In this document: piece after piece, positions 26,901 to 40,600 of the stretch
How positions within the stretch are numbered: position 1 is the stretch's first letter
Layout of the letters: every line of letters starts with the position of its first letter
NCBI GenBank assembly: GCA_020465985.1
Contig: JAANYP010002103.1
Span: 182,952 to 246,951 of the forward strand
Reading direction: 5' to 3'
From: Centrapalus pauciflorus
Taxonomy: Eukaryota; Streptophyta; Magnoliopsida; Asterales; Asteraceae
Length of the DNA: 64,000 bases
Made by a program: the position numbers and the translations under genes
The notes under the pieces: model-generated
Told to the model about the DNA's origin: nothing
What the model saw: the letters and a program-made list of their open reading frames with translations, nothing else
Databases searched by the model: none

Positions 26901-29900
26901 AAGAGAGCCCAATTAAATTAGGGTAAAATCCATGTGCAGACAAATTCAACCCGTCGTTCATCTCTCTCTCTCTCTCACAAAAAGGCCGTCGATCGATCTC
27001 TCTCTTCTCTCTTGCTTTTGTGCCCTATTTATGTGCACGTATCTTTGAACAATATGATCAGATTCATTAGGGCTTATCAATCTAATTATAACATCAATGA
27101 ACTATGCTTTATGTTTGAAGTATTTGAAGCTTTTAACAATTATGGTTGTGATATTAAAGATATTTTTAGGTGTTATGCGTAGTTATAATTATATTTGTAT
27201 ATTTATATATATGTTGTATGTATAATTATGAAATTTACATACTAAAAATTTCAATCCGACTACTCCCCGATTATTACCTGCCTAGCCATTATTAATCGCT
27301 GGTTACCGACTAGCGATTTCTACAACATTGTTTAATTGTATGAAAGACTTTATTATTCAAATGCACAATACAATATTCTAATATTATAAATAAAATGTAA
27401 GTAATTAATATTTAGATTTTTTTATTAAATATGGTTATGTTTAACATTGAACATTACTATTATAACGTTGGCAAGCCCGATGTACTGGAGACATCACAAT
27501 TATTAACTTTATTTGATTTGATCGTAAAACCAACAAATTAAATTCGCGATTAAACCTAATCAATGTCAAATCTTCAAATTATGGTTATGAAGATTTAATT
27601 ATTTAATTCCGGTTCCGATCCGATTTAATAAGGCATGGTTTGTAATTTTAGCATTGTAAAATCTAGAAACCAATAATAGGAACCAACTAACAATATCTTT
27701 TGACTTGCTTCTTGATATATATCACTCTTCGATCCTGCAGTGGTGTTTCGTTATTTGAATTGTTTGAAAAGTATTTATTCATTTGTTTTTCATAATTATT
27801 TTTGTAAATAATTTATACCCCGCAGCAACACGCGGGTCTTCAATAACTCGTTTTATGACATTTTTTAAAGGAAAAATATACAAAATAATGATCAATAACT
27901 CAAGTGAAATTGACTCAGTTGTACTAGCACTAGAGTAGTGACAATCTATATATGGTATATACAAGTAATGCTCTTTCCACAAGAGCGAAATGAGAATGTT
28001 ATTCCCTCTCTCGAATGAATAAAATGCCAATTACATTAGTAGATTGCAAAAATCAAACTTCTTACCGGGATAGACATCGCACATGCCTTTAGAATTCCTT
28101 TACAAGGCATTATGCAGACATCTTCATCTAACACGGAATCAAGCATCGTTCTTTTGCTCCTTCAAACCGTTTGAAATGAGAAACACCAGTTTAGACAAAA
28201 CACCTTATATAAAGATAATAATGATCAAACAAAACAACACTTTATAAGTTTTTCTTCTATAAGCAGAAAATGGGTCACAAAAAGCTTTACTTTTGTATTG
28301 TTTGTATGTTCCACCAATTTTGTGAAAAAGAGCCTTTATCACACAAAGTGTTGTACACGAACTATGGGTTAAAGTCATAGAATAGTTGTGTACTTTTTAA
28401 AATGTATCGATATGGTACGTGTACTATTTTAATTATGCATATTATATTTGTACTTTCTGAATTGTTCACATTTGATACGTGTACTACATTTTTTCATACC
28501 AATATGATACCTTTGGTAACCGGTTACTGGCTATACCTGTTAAGAGTGGAATTTCTCTTTTTATTGATGTTCAAATTTCCATAATTGAAGCATCAAATAC
28601 ACTCTCTCGTCCTTGTGATAATCTGGTAGGAGAAATCACATAGCACAGCCAACTTCAAACACCTACAGACCTCTATAGAAATCTCCAATGATGATCTCCA
28701 CCGTCCAGATCAAAGAACTATGTGCTGCGAAGCTTCTACTCAAATTTCACGCAGATCCAACGGTGAACAAGTTCGTACCGACAATTCTTTCACAAATGGC
28801 AAAGCTAGATGAAATATCCGATCATAAAAAAGTAAAGGTATCATATTAACAATATAAAAAGTACACGTACTATATCGATACACCTTAGAAAGTATACTGC
28901 TATTGTATGGCTTTAGCCCCACGAACTATTCATAGCATTCGCAGAAGAATACCACACAACAAACACTGTTAGTGGAAGGGTTGGCTCAATATAAAGGGTC
29001 CTAAATTAGTTCAGGGTTTTTTTCATAGTATTCAAATAAAATGGAAAAGGGAAGCATAGATAGTTAGACAATACATGTATTACGTATTCAGAATTTACCA
29101 AAACTGCAGGTTCTGCCAAGGAAGCATCCCCTCAGCACCAAGGTAAAAGGGCTCTGCTATCAAGAGGTCGACCTGTTGACGAAAAGTTGGTATGAGCTCG
29201 AACTTGTTCAAGTGTTAAGTAGCAATGATATGCCAAGTTTAAGGAAAATGGTGCCTAATAGCTATGTACCTTTGAGTTTGTACACATTTATACTATGTAC
29301 TTATTTTTTGCACATTTGGTACTCAAACTTTCAGTAGTGTTCCAATTAGGTAGGTACACATAAGTACATAGCTATTAGGTGTCATTTCCCAAAAAAAAAA
29401 AATAATTACACTCAATATAAGAGGAACTAGGTGTCATAACCTTTTTTGGATGAGTATCATTCATAGTCCAGTGTAGTTTCCGTGGGTTTATAACTTCTAT
29501 TTCATCCATTGAGTAACCATTATCATCAGCAACATCTTGCAAGTATTTGTAACCCTTCTCCCCAAGACCAGGAAATAACGCTATTACATGTGATGTCTTG
29601 AAAAGTTGAGCCACAGCAATTGTTAAGAAAATGCTATCATCTGCAACAACACATAAAGGAGAGTCTTTCTCTTGGAACTGCAATAACATGAGATGTAATG
29701 AGCAAATCCATCAACATCATGTGTGCATGACTACATGTGATACATGCACCCATATCAATTGTATGCCAGAATTGATGAGTGAGTCATCGAGGAAGCGATT
29801 TTGGCCCATTAGGGCCAATGTTAAAAAACCAAATTTACATATATATTAAAAAAGAACATGCTTAGTACATTTGTAAAGATTTTGTTTAAAAAATATCTTC

Positions 29901-29997
29901 TAATTTCTTCTTTGAGCCATTTTGGCTTGTCCAGCCAAACTGGCCAAAATCGCCACCTCCTCATTGTCTCCATGAGTGTGTTTGTGTGTCCGTTTGT

Positions 29998-30042
<45 letters not shown>

Positions 30043-31613
30043 GCATATTTTATGGCCTCTATCATGGAAACTCTCCAGTCTCCATCTCCATATACAGCAA
30101 TTCGTTCAGGAGAGAGAGTGATGTAACCATCATGCGTGCTAGATTCACAATGATTTGCTACGGATTGTTGTAGCTGAGCCTTAAGTTCATATGAGATGCT
30201 AATATCCGTATGAGTAGCATCCATACAAACATCCTCATTCTTGCATACCAACAAACCTTTCCCTTTACTGAACCAGACACACTGTTTCCAATGGTCACAC
30301 CAATCCCCGGTACCTACGAAGATAATATTACAAACTCTATTTAGAATCCAATTGTAAAAAAGGGGGAACACAAAATATATGATTTAATAAAAAAATAGCA
30401 GTAGTCAACCCTTAAGTTACATTCACTAAAGTTTTTTTATTCTCTATTCGCACCCAGTTAATAACTGCGATGTCTAGGAGCACCCTTAAAATGAAACAGC
30501 ATCAATTATTGATTTAATTTTAATAAATTTAATGTTTATTTAGATTTTGAATTCAAGATATATAATTTTAACGTTTAAACAAAATATATAATTTTTTAGT
30601 GCAACAAAATATATAAAATTTCATTTAGTAGGTATAAAACGAATCGTATAAAATTACAATCAACGGAAACGTGTTAACTTAATAAAATAATTTAACTGAA
30701 ATGAATAAAACTTTAAGTTTATATATTTTGCTTAAAAATTATAATTAGTGAAAATGTGTTAACGAATTGAAATAATTAGATCGAACCGTATAAAAAATAT
30801 ATAATGTAAACTTTTATAAAAATGTGTCGAAAGATAAATAAACTTTAAGAAATAATTAAATATATATTTAAGAAACGTATAATAAAAAAAGTAATATATA
30901 AATTATTTTCAATTTAGTTATTATAATAATTAAAAAATATAATTCATTGGTTAAATAATTATTATAGAATAAAAAAAATAAAGTAAAAAAAACTCTTTTA
31001 ATTAGCTTAGGGACCAATAATGAAATAATTAAAAGGGGCAAAATTGGTATTTTAAAAAAGTTGGTCAAGTTAGGGACTAAAAACGTCACAAGTTTCAAAA
31101 TTAAGGACTATTCATGAAACTAAGGCGTTAGGGACGAAATCCATAATTTTTGTAAAACCACAGGGACCATTTATGTAATTTACTCTAGAAACAAATATCG
31201 AATTTGATAACTGAAAACTGAAAAAACTAAATGAGTCGACCCGCAGGTTGACACTAACCGACACGGGAAAAGTTGACACGACTCGAACCTGGCACAAAAA
31301 TAAATGGGTCAATATTGGGTCGACACGATTTTAACACGAATACTTATTAACACTAACACGACAACCTGAAACACAACCTGATTGCCATGCCTTACTATAA
31401 TATATATAAATCTAAGTTAATCTTTATATTGTTACGTTACTATTTCATACTCAAAAGACAAAAAAGAATAATTCAGAACAGGCTAGACCATCAAGACAAG
31501 AGGGTAGGCCTAGAGCATAGTTGTTGATAGCGACAAATTACCTATATGCTACATCGGGATAGCGTAACGATAGTGCCCGCTATTTCACATGTAGCGGATA
31601 TAATATTAAAAAG

Positions 31614-31689
<76 letters not shown>

Positions 31690-34600
31690 TACGTTAAACT
31701 GTGTAATGTATTCAACATTTTAACTTCCAAATAAAGTCTTAAAACTATTAAAAGTCAATCATAGATCATCGAATTCTTCATAGTCAAGCTCATCTTCATA
31801 GTCAAGCCTAACTAGCATGACAAATCAAACCTAGATATGGAGTTGTTCTGATATCCAAGAGTGTGGCAAACCTAAAGGCAATACTAAGTAAAACAATGAA
31901 GATGAATAAGTAAGTTACAAACTAGACAACTAAGTGAACAAGCATCGTAAAGCAAAACATAAACACTGTAAATAAGAGCTTGAGGAGTTCCTTCTTTTTC
32001 ATCTTTGTTAAAAACACTACTAAAAGCCTAATAGCAACGAAGAAGATTAGAAATCTCAAGGCAAGATCTAAGCAAGGTGGATATGTTTGTGCTTCAAATG
32101 AGATACATAAAAGTGTTTTAAGCATCAAAGAATGTTTTACCATGTTTACCTCATGATTATGTCATTTTATATGTTTTAAGGCATAATATTATCATGCAAA
32201 TATATGTATGAAACTTTTATACATCTTAAGTATGTCATTTACATATTCATATATAGTTAGAAGGAATATCTTGCCAACGGACCTTATTGGACAGCCCTTA
32301 TGTAGACCACAGGTTAAAGAACATATGACAAGTTTGGTATGCTTAACATGTAAAGCATTAAATTTTAAAGATTCATTATTTATACATGTAAACATTTATT
32401 ATATCATGGAACCATACTCACTAAGCTTCAAGCTTACTTTTTCATGTGGGTGTCTCATAAGACAAGGAATAAGGAGTACCGAAGTATTGTCATAAGCTAG
32501 AATTTCTTCTATTTAACTCTATAGGCTTGTACCTTTCAATAAATGTTTCCACCATTGTAATACATTGTGAAATGAATGTTATATAAAGTTCTTATCATCT
32601 ACTTGTTATAAAGGCAAGAATGGATCGGGCTTTGACAATGATCATATATGTAGTTGACATAAGTCTCACAAGTGATTGTGTGGAGAAAATCAAGAACTTA
32701 AAAGATGTACATGCAATGGAATTTGTTAACGACCTAGGAAAGCTTAAATACTTAGGAATGGAAGTGGCTCAATCTTCTAAAAGAAGCGGGGATGTGAAAT
32801 GCAAGCCAGCCTCAACACCCCTGGATCCCCAAGGAAAACATCAAATGAAAGGTGGCAAACTGATTGACAAGCGAAGTTATCAATTATCAAATATTGGTCG
32901 GGAAGTTAACGTATTTATTGCACACATGGACACATGAGTCCACCAATAGAAAATCATTGAGATGCAGCGTTACGTATTCTTCGATACTTGAAACAAAGTC
33001 CTAGAAAGGGCTTGTTCTTTGGCAAAACAAACCAAAGGCGTATATAGATCTTCACAGATGCTCATTGCCTCATTGGAAAACAAACCATAGGCGTATAGTG
33101 AATGGGAGATCCACTAGAGGCTATTGCTCATTCATTTGGAGAAATTTGTTAACTTGCAAAGTAGAAAACAGTTGATCGTTGCTCAGAGTAGTGTAGAGGC
33201 GGAATTTACAGCTATGTGCCATGGAATATGTGAAGGGATGTGGCTAAAAAGAATGCTCACAGAATTGACATCAATAACCTAGGAACCAACACAGCAACAA
33301 CAATTCAGCGATCTGACAACTGTTCTTTGAACAATCGTTTGTTTTACACCTGTGACATCCATAAAATTGTAAATTGAAATTGGTCCTCAAAGAATATTGC
33401 TTAATGCGACAACAATTGCTATACGGATAAAACGTAAGCTAGCTAGAAAAAATGAGTAAACGGATCCAACTAAAGAGAAGGACCATTTTAGTCCCTCTTT
33501 CAAATTTTTTGCTAGTTTGTGTTACCCAAATAAATTTTATTTCAAATTTATCATTTTTATCTCAATTTTTAGTTTCATTTAACATGATTTGGTTACAATT
33601 AGCTATAATTTTAAGGGTTTATTATGAAAAAAACCAACATGTTTTCATATTTTTTGCGTTTTCGCCCCTCCATGTTATTTTTTTTTTCATAAAAGTCCTT
33701 AAGTTAATTTTTTGTTTTTGTTTTAGTGAAATTTGAACATTAGAACCCGGTTTTTTAGTTTTTAAAACCCTGTTTCATAAATTATAACTGGGGTCTAATG
33801 TCCAAATTTTGCTAAAGAAAAAGAAAAAATAACTTGAGGCTTTTTATGGAAAAAAATAACATGGAGAGACGAAAACGCAAAAAACGTGAAAACATGTTGG
33901 TTTTTTTCATAATAAACCCTAATTTTAATTACATTATTGGATGCTTTTACAATAACATAAATGCAGAAAAAACCAGAAAAAAAGGTAAGTAGATCCATAG
34001 CCTGGGTATGCTACTATACACAATGGATGCAAGTATTTATGAGGGGTGAAGGTTACCACCAGTTCTAAATTTTGTAATAAAAATGTTTAATGAAAATAAT
34101 GAAGGCCTTCAGCCCATTTAGGTCATGCCCCAGCCAAAAACATAATGTGGCTAGCCTAGAAAAACACCATCTCAATCTCATAGATCCAACTCTTGCCCTC
34201 CTGCTTATACACAATTATATATCGCACTCTGTTCACAGCTCATTACCTCACAAATCACCACTCTGGACATCCTGCTTTCCGCACTCTACTCATCTTCTCT
34301 CGCTCTCGTGATCTTGCACCCTCTCAGCCCGTCATGTCTAGCCAAGTTGCCAGTCGGCCATCAGCAATGAGGCCTCTAACCTCTTGCAATATGGAAAATA
34401 AACACCCTAACTCTGAATTTTATCCTAATAGCTATTTTTATACAATATATCGTTAATATGCAAGTGATTGTTGAACTTGATGTGATTTGCTGATATCCTA
34501 GCTACAGCCCTACCCTCCCTCCCTCCCTCTCCCTCTCTCTCTCTCTCTCTTTGAAGTCTGTAGATTAAATTTTTTTTTATTTTTGACTTTCAATTGTCAT

Positions 34601-37600
34601 TGCTAATTTGTTATTGTGAAGTGTTTGTCATCAATTTGCGACTATGATTTTAGAAGTCATTAGCTACTTTAAATTTAGAACTTGTGAATTGTAAATTTGT
34701 TATATTTATTTATTTAACAGAAAATGGAAGAAATTTAAAACATACTTGTTCGTTTTTTCAGTTTTGGTGTTGTTATAACTTGTTTAACGCATCTTATGAA
34801 GCAAATTAGGATTCAATTACCGTGCATCTGCTGTTTTGTGGTACTTTTGTGATATCCTTTTTAAGGTATTTTTAGGCCACCTAAGGAATGATTATCAAGA
34901 TCCACCACTACATACATACAATATATACACATATATATACAAACACACACACACACACACACACACATAGATGAGATCATTGCAGAACCTAAATTTGGTG
35001 TGATACTATAGTAAGTATCAATATTGTCTATAGATTAGATTAATCTAATGGTCTTAACTAAATAGATCAAGTGTGGAATTAGCGAAAAAAACATTGGTAT
35101 TAGTAATTTGCTAACTCATTCAAGGGTAAATTTGGAAAAGATTTGCAATAGCAAAAACATTCTCATTAGCAAAAGAAATCATATTTCTTGAAATTAAAAT
35201 TACATTAATACGATTAATTTTTAGATCAAAAGAAAATTATACCATAAAAATGAGAATTTTATTCTCTTTAAAACGACATCAGTCATGAAATGATATGTAT
35301 TTTTCGATAAAATTTTACACGTTATAGTTTTTAGAAATGTTTTCGCTCATATCTATATTCTAATTTGAATATTAAAATATTTGATGTTGAATTGACACTG
35401 ATTCAACACTGGATATAATATATATACGTATATTCAATGTCGAATCTAACACCAAATATTATATATTCAACATTAAATATTCATACTGAACATTGTATAC
35501 TTAATATCGAATTAACATTGAATATTGTATATTTAATATTGAATTAACATTAAATATCATATATTTAATTCAAACTTCAACATCAAATATTATATATTTA
35601 ACATTAAATATTGAATGTTCAATAACTGAAAACAACAGTTTCTTATTTTGATTTTTGATACGTTGAAGGATAAAAAAAAGCCCTTTGAAACTTGCTAGCA
35701 TTTAAATACAACTGTTGTAGGACAAATAAAACTTTCTACAAAAAACCGTCAACAAAGTCAAATTAATTAAATTGCAATTGTTGTTCCACTTCTAACTTCA
35801 TCATATATGGGTCATTGGGTCTAGCCGTCTCGATGTGGGTGTGGCGATTGCGGGTGTGTTAGATGTGCTTTGTGACATATTTCTCAATTTACCCTTGATA
35901 TTAGATTATAATCCTAGGGTTTAGATTGGTTCTACAGTTCTATAATAAATTTAAGTTCTCTAGTGATTCAAAGTTTCCAACCATATATGTGTGTGTGTAG
36001 GGGTATAATCCTAGGGTTTAGATTGGTTCTAAAGTTCTACAATAAATTTAAGTTCTCTAGTGATTCCAACCATATATGTGTGTGTGTAGAGGTGTGTCTG
36101 TGTGTGTGAGTGGGAGTGTCTGTGAGTGTCAGTGTGTGTGCGCGCGCACGTGCGTATGTATGTATGGATGTATATATCAATTGGTTGTCACATATGATAA
36201 ACCAAGAAACAAATAAACTCACAAGAATTTGAAGACGCTAATCCATTCTCTGGGAGTGGACTACTTATCCATCTAGGGGCTGTGGAGTAAAAATATTTCC
36301 CTTCATCATCGAGCTGAAGTACCCACCTAAAGTATTAAAAGAAAAAAAAAAAAAAAAAAAAGTAGCTAAGATACTAGCGCCCATTGACAACTTTTTTAGA
36401 AAAAAACTGTGAATACTACGAATAGCATACCATGAGATTACAGCATGAATTGTACCATCATCAATTGCCTTTATACGTACCTCAGTTTCTCCATGACTGT
36501 CTGGCCGTTTCCAAAAGTCAAATTCAAAAATTTTGAAAGGTTCCGACAGCTGGATAAATACTAAACTGAGTGGAAAAATAAACCTCATCATAGAAAATCA
36601 TGTAAAAAAAGTATCTACAAATACCAGTCGAACTTCTTCACCAATCGCATCACATTGCATAGCAAACTGTTGTGGTTTGACTCGCAAAATACTCTCCTTC
36701 CCTCGAGGAACAAGATGAATTCCGTCCATCACATTTTCCTCGTTGTGAAATAGATCATGCAGCTTCCACAAATATGTGCTTTCCACCAGCTGGATAGAAT
36801 TAAAATTGTACACGAAAATTTGTTGATAAGATGGCTTTGAAACTACTTTGTTTCTTTACATGTTTCCTCTTTCGGATGTGTAATGAATTAGACCAAGTTA
36901 TTATAGAAAGACTCATGAATAAAAAAACACTTGATTCACAGAGGCATTTAGCAACACCAAAACAAGATTAAATGAACAATATTCACAAATACAACCAAAA
37001 GAAAAAAAAAAAAAAAAAAAAGTCCCATAAATTACCTGGCCATAAGTAGTTGCTCTGTAAGGCACCGTCTGATAATTTTCCACTAGTAGCTTATCATGTG
37101 CATGCTGAAGAGTAGGGATCAATCCCTCACCTAGGAGTTCCGAGTCCAGTATTTCACTAACCTACAATTGCGTTATATTAACAATAAACTCTGATCCTTC
37201 TATAAATTCAAATAGAAATTGGTGCCAGTGACAAGGATTACAAACTGTACTCACTAGAACATCAGCACGAGAAGCTATGTCAACACCAACTTCTAGTTCA
37301 TCTGATCTCTTGTTAAAAACACGTATCTTACCATCCATATTGTTGGCCCGCATAACCTTCTTCATCAACTTCATCATGGGAAGGTATGATTCACATGCTG
37401 TGACCGTTCCTTTAGATTTTGAACATGATAATAAGCTATCAATGCCCATAGCCCGTGCAGCCATCATAGATAACAAGCCCGTGCCAGATCTACACAAAGC
37501 ATAGCAAAATCTTAGTAAAACTACTAACAAAAAGACTGGCATGCTGCAAATGGTGCCAATATCATATGATATTTCATTTCAAGTCAATGTGGACAAAAAA

Positions 37601-40600
37601 TTGAAATTGTATATAGAAAACACAAATGTCAACCTAAGACATACCAAGATGCATGAATATGAAGAAACAAATCAGAATCTATGAAGGCAGACGAAACAAT
37701 ATAACTCTTCATACAAAACATACAAAGCTTCTACAAACATACAAATATGTATAGTGCAACATGGATGCGCACATAAAGATGTCACATGCACAATAAGCAA
37801 TTTTCACAGTCATGTACACAGCACCTGTATTGAGATGGCTGACAGGCTCTAAACCACTGTCCACTAATTTACAAATCATATACGGCGTAGTTTGTATGCA
37901 GCTCCTAAGAGCTTTTACGAGCTTAGGCTTTTGGTTTTGAAATAGTAAACTCCTACTAAATCAAAATCAATATTGCCAAACTTGCTAGGCGCTACTCGAG
38001 CGGCCGACGGGGGAGTAGCAAGTATTCGGCCTAGGCAAGGAATATTTGGGGAGTACTTAGATTGGATTTCTATATACAAATTTCATAATTATACATGCAA
38101 CATGTTCATATATACTCAAATATGAATATAACTGTACATAGCACCCAAGATATATGTTTAATAACACTATTTTGACTGATATTGACAAAGTAATTACGCC
38201 ATTTCACAAAGTACTACCCGAGTAGGCAGGCCGCGTTTGGCAGATTCTGAGTAATCGGGACGATTATCCCCGACTCAGCTCCCATACGGCTGATTCCCGA
38301 GTACTCGGCAGACCGATTTTTACAACACGTCAAAAGCTTTGTTTGGTAGGTAGACCTATAGCTTTTGTTTTGAAAAAATAAGCTCAAAGTTGAACATTAG
38401 CCTCCTAATAATTATAAACTACAACTCCTAATTAACAATAATGTCCTTTTATGCCATACAAGTTTAAAAGCTACCAAACACATTTATTAAACTATAAAGC
38501 TCCAGCTACTAAAAGCTCTTGCCCAGCTAGTTTTGTCAAACATAATCATTAACATTAATGAAACTAGAGAATAAGTCATTTAAATCAATATCACTAACCA
38601 CGTAATGGTTAGCTCTGAACATGCACAAAAAAAAAGATTTCTTACTAGACGAAACAACCATGGTATCCACCATCTATTAGTGCCACAACGACGTGCATAT
38701 GGTACCCCCCCCCCCCCAACCATAGATGCTTAACAGCTCATTAAACCCTAACGCACATATTACGAAGTGTCATCCCACATGCCCATAATAAACCATACAA
38801 AGTATCACTACTATAAATTGTCAATAACAAAGCAATAAAGTGACTTTACTAAAGTCAAAGGTTATTAGTTGTTAAAGGCTAATAGATAAGGGGGCTAGAT
38901 TGAATGTTCTCATGAAACTATATAAATGCATGAGATGTACGCAAGAATTCAATTCTTTCAATTCATACTCATGAACATATGCTGTATCATCTTCTTCCTC
39001 TCGGTTTTGTTTTCTCAAGTTCATGTAGATACAATTCTTGATTTCTCAATAAAGATCAAGTTTCTTTCTCATTCTTTTGTTTTCGATTACATTGTTGAAC
39101 CACAACAAAGTGGTATCAAGAGCCAAGGTTATGTTTCTTGGAGTTTTCGTAGGAGGTAAATTTCCGCCATTGTTGTCGTTGTTCGAAGGTTCGTAGGAAA
39201 GGATTGTGGTGTCTCCGCCACCGTTGGTTGGAGTTCGAAGTTCGAAGGCGTTCGGGAATTAAAGAATTCGTAGGGAGGAGTAGTTATACGGTTCTTGTTT
39301 CTTGTTTTGATTCTACGTTGGAGACGGAAATCAACGACGAAACTCGAAGGAGTTAGGAGTCGATTTGGGTAGCCTTGATTTTCTGTAATTTTATCTCGCT
39401 GGAAAAACGAGTTCAACCGGAGAAGACGACCGGAGACGAACAAAGTTGATGATCTCGAACCTAGCCAGCACGAAGTTGAGGATCTCGGACTTAAGGCACT
39501 CTCGAACTTGAGGGGTCTCGAACCTAGAGGGCTTCGAACTTACTAAGGTCTCGAAGTTAAGGGTGGTTTTCGAATTTAACTGACCCTTGAAGTTAAGGGT
39601 GGTTTTCGAATTTAAGTGACCCTCGAAGTTAAGGGTAGTTTCGAACTAAAGTGACTCTCGAAGTTAAATAGCCACGAACTTGAGTTGACCTCGATCCTAA
39701 GGGATGTCAGTGGTCTCGAACTTGTCAGGCTTCCCACGAACTAAAGCAGGCCTCGAATTTTGTCTTTACGAATTTGATTGTACGAACAAATGGCACCCCC
39801 TATGATAATGGTTGAGAAGTTTATGGGCAAAAACAACTTCAATCTATGACGACTTAAGATGAGGGCTTTTCTGAAAAGGAAAAGTATTTGGACTCCGTTA
39901 ACGGGTAGACGACCCGAACGCATGGAGGAAGCCGAGTTCAGATTGCAGGATGAAAAAGCGCATTTCATGCTTTTGTTGTCACTTTCCGATGAAGTACTTT
40001 ATGAAGTCGCAGACGAAGAAACAGCTGAGGGCTTATGGACGAAGTTGGAGTCTCTGTATATGACGAAGTCATTGACGAATAAGTTGCCTCTAAAACAGCG
40101 ACTATTTTCATTGAAGATGAAGGAGGGTTCGGCGATTAAAGATCATTTAGATGAATTAAATTCAATCTTGATGGATCTTATAAATCTGGAGATAAAAATC
40201 GAAGACGGAGACGCAGCTTTGATTCTACTTGTGTCGTTGCCGCCATCTTATGAAAATTTTGTGAATTCGTCTGTCGTCGGAAGGGATACAATCACACTTG
40301 AAGAAGTGAGATCAGGTATTCACTCATGTGAACTCCGTCATAAAGCCTCAGGGAACGGTCTGGAATCTCAATCAGTGGGTTTAAATGTGGTTACGGTGAT
40401 CGATCAATCAAAGAGAAAGGAAAGCAGAGGAGAGGAAGATCAAAATCACGGATAATAAAACCCGGTAACAGAGATACTTGTCACACTTGCGGTCAAAAGG
40501 GCCATTGGAGAAGAGATTGTCCGAAGAATCAAGCAAGTAGTTCAAATGCGAACGTGGCAAAGGACGATGCAAATTCGGAGTCGGATTTTGTGCTTATGGT

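Noticed and set aside
31546..32495. Short ORFs in PRMT7 intron 6
   Set aside because: No conserved motif and no splice or start evidence; the region is AT-rich repeat debris.
33452..33998. Matching open frames on both strands (MSKRIQLKRR and its mirror)
   Set aside because: They are the two arms of a Mutator-like MITE palindrome.
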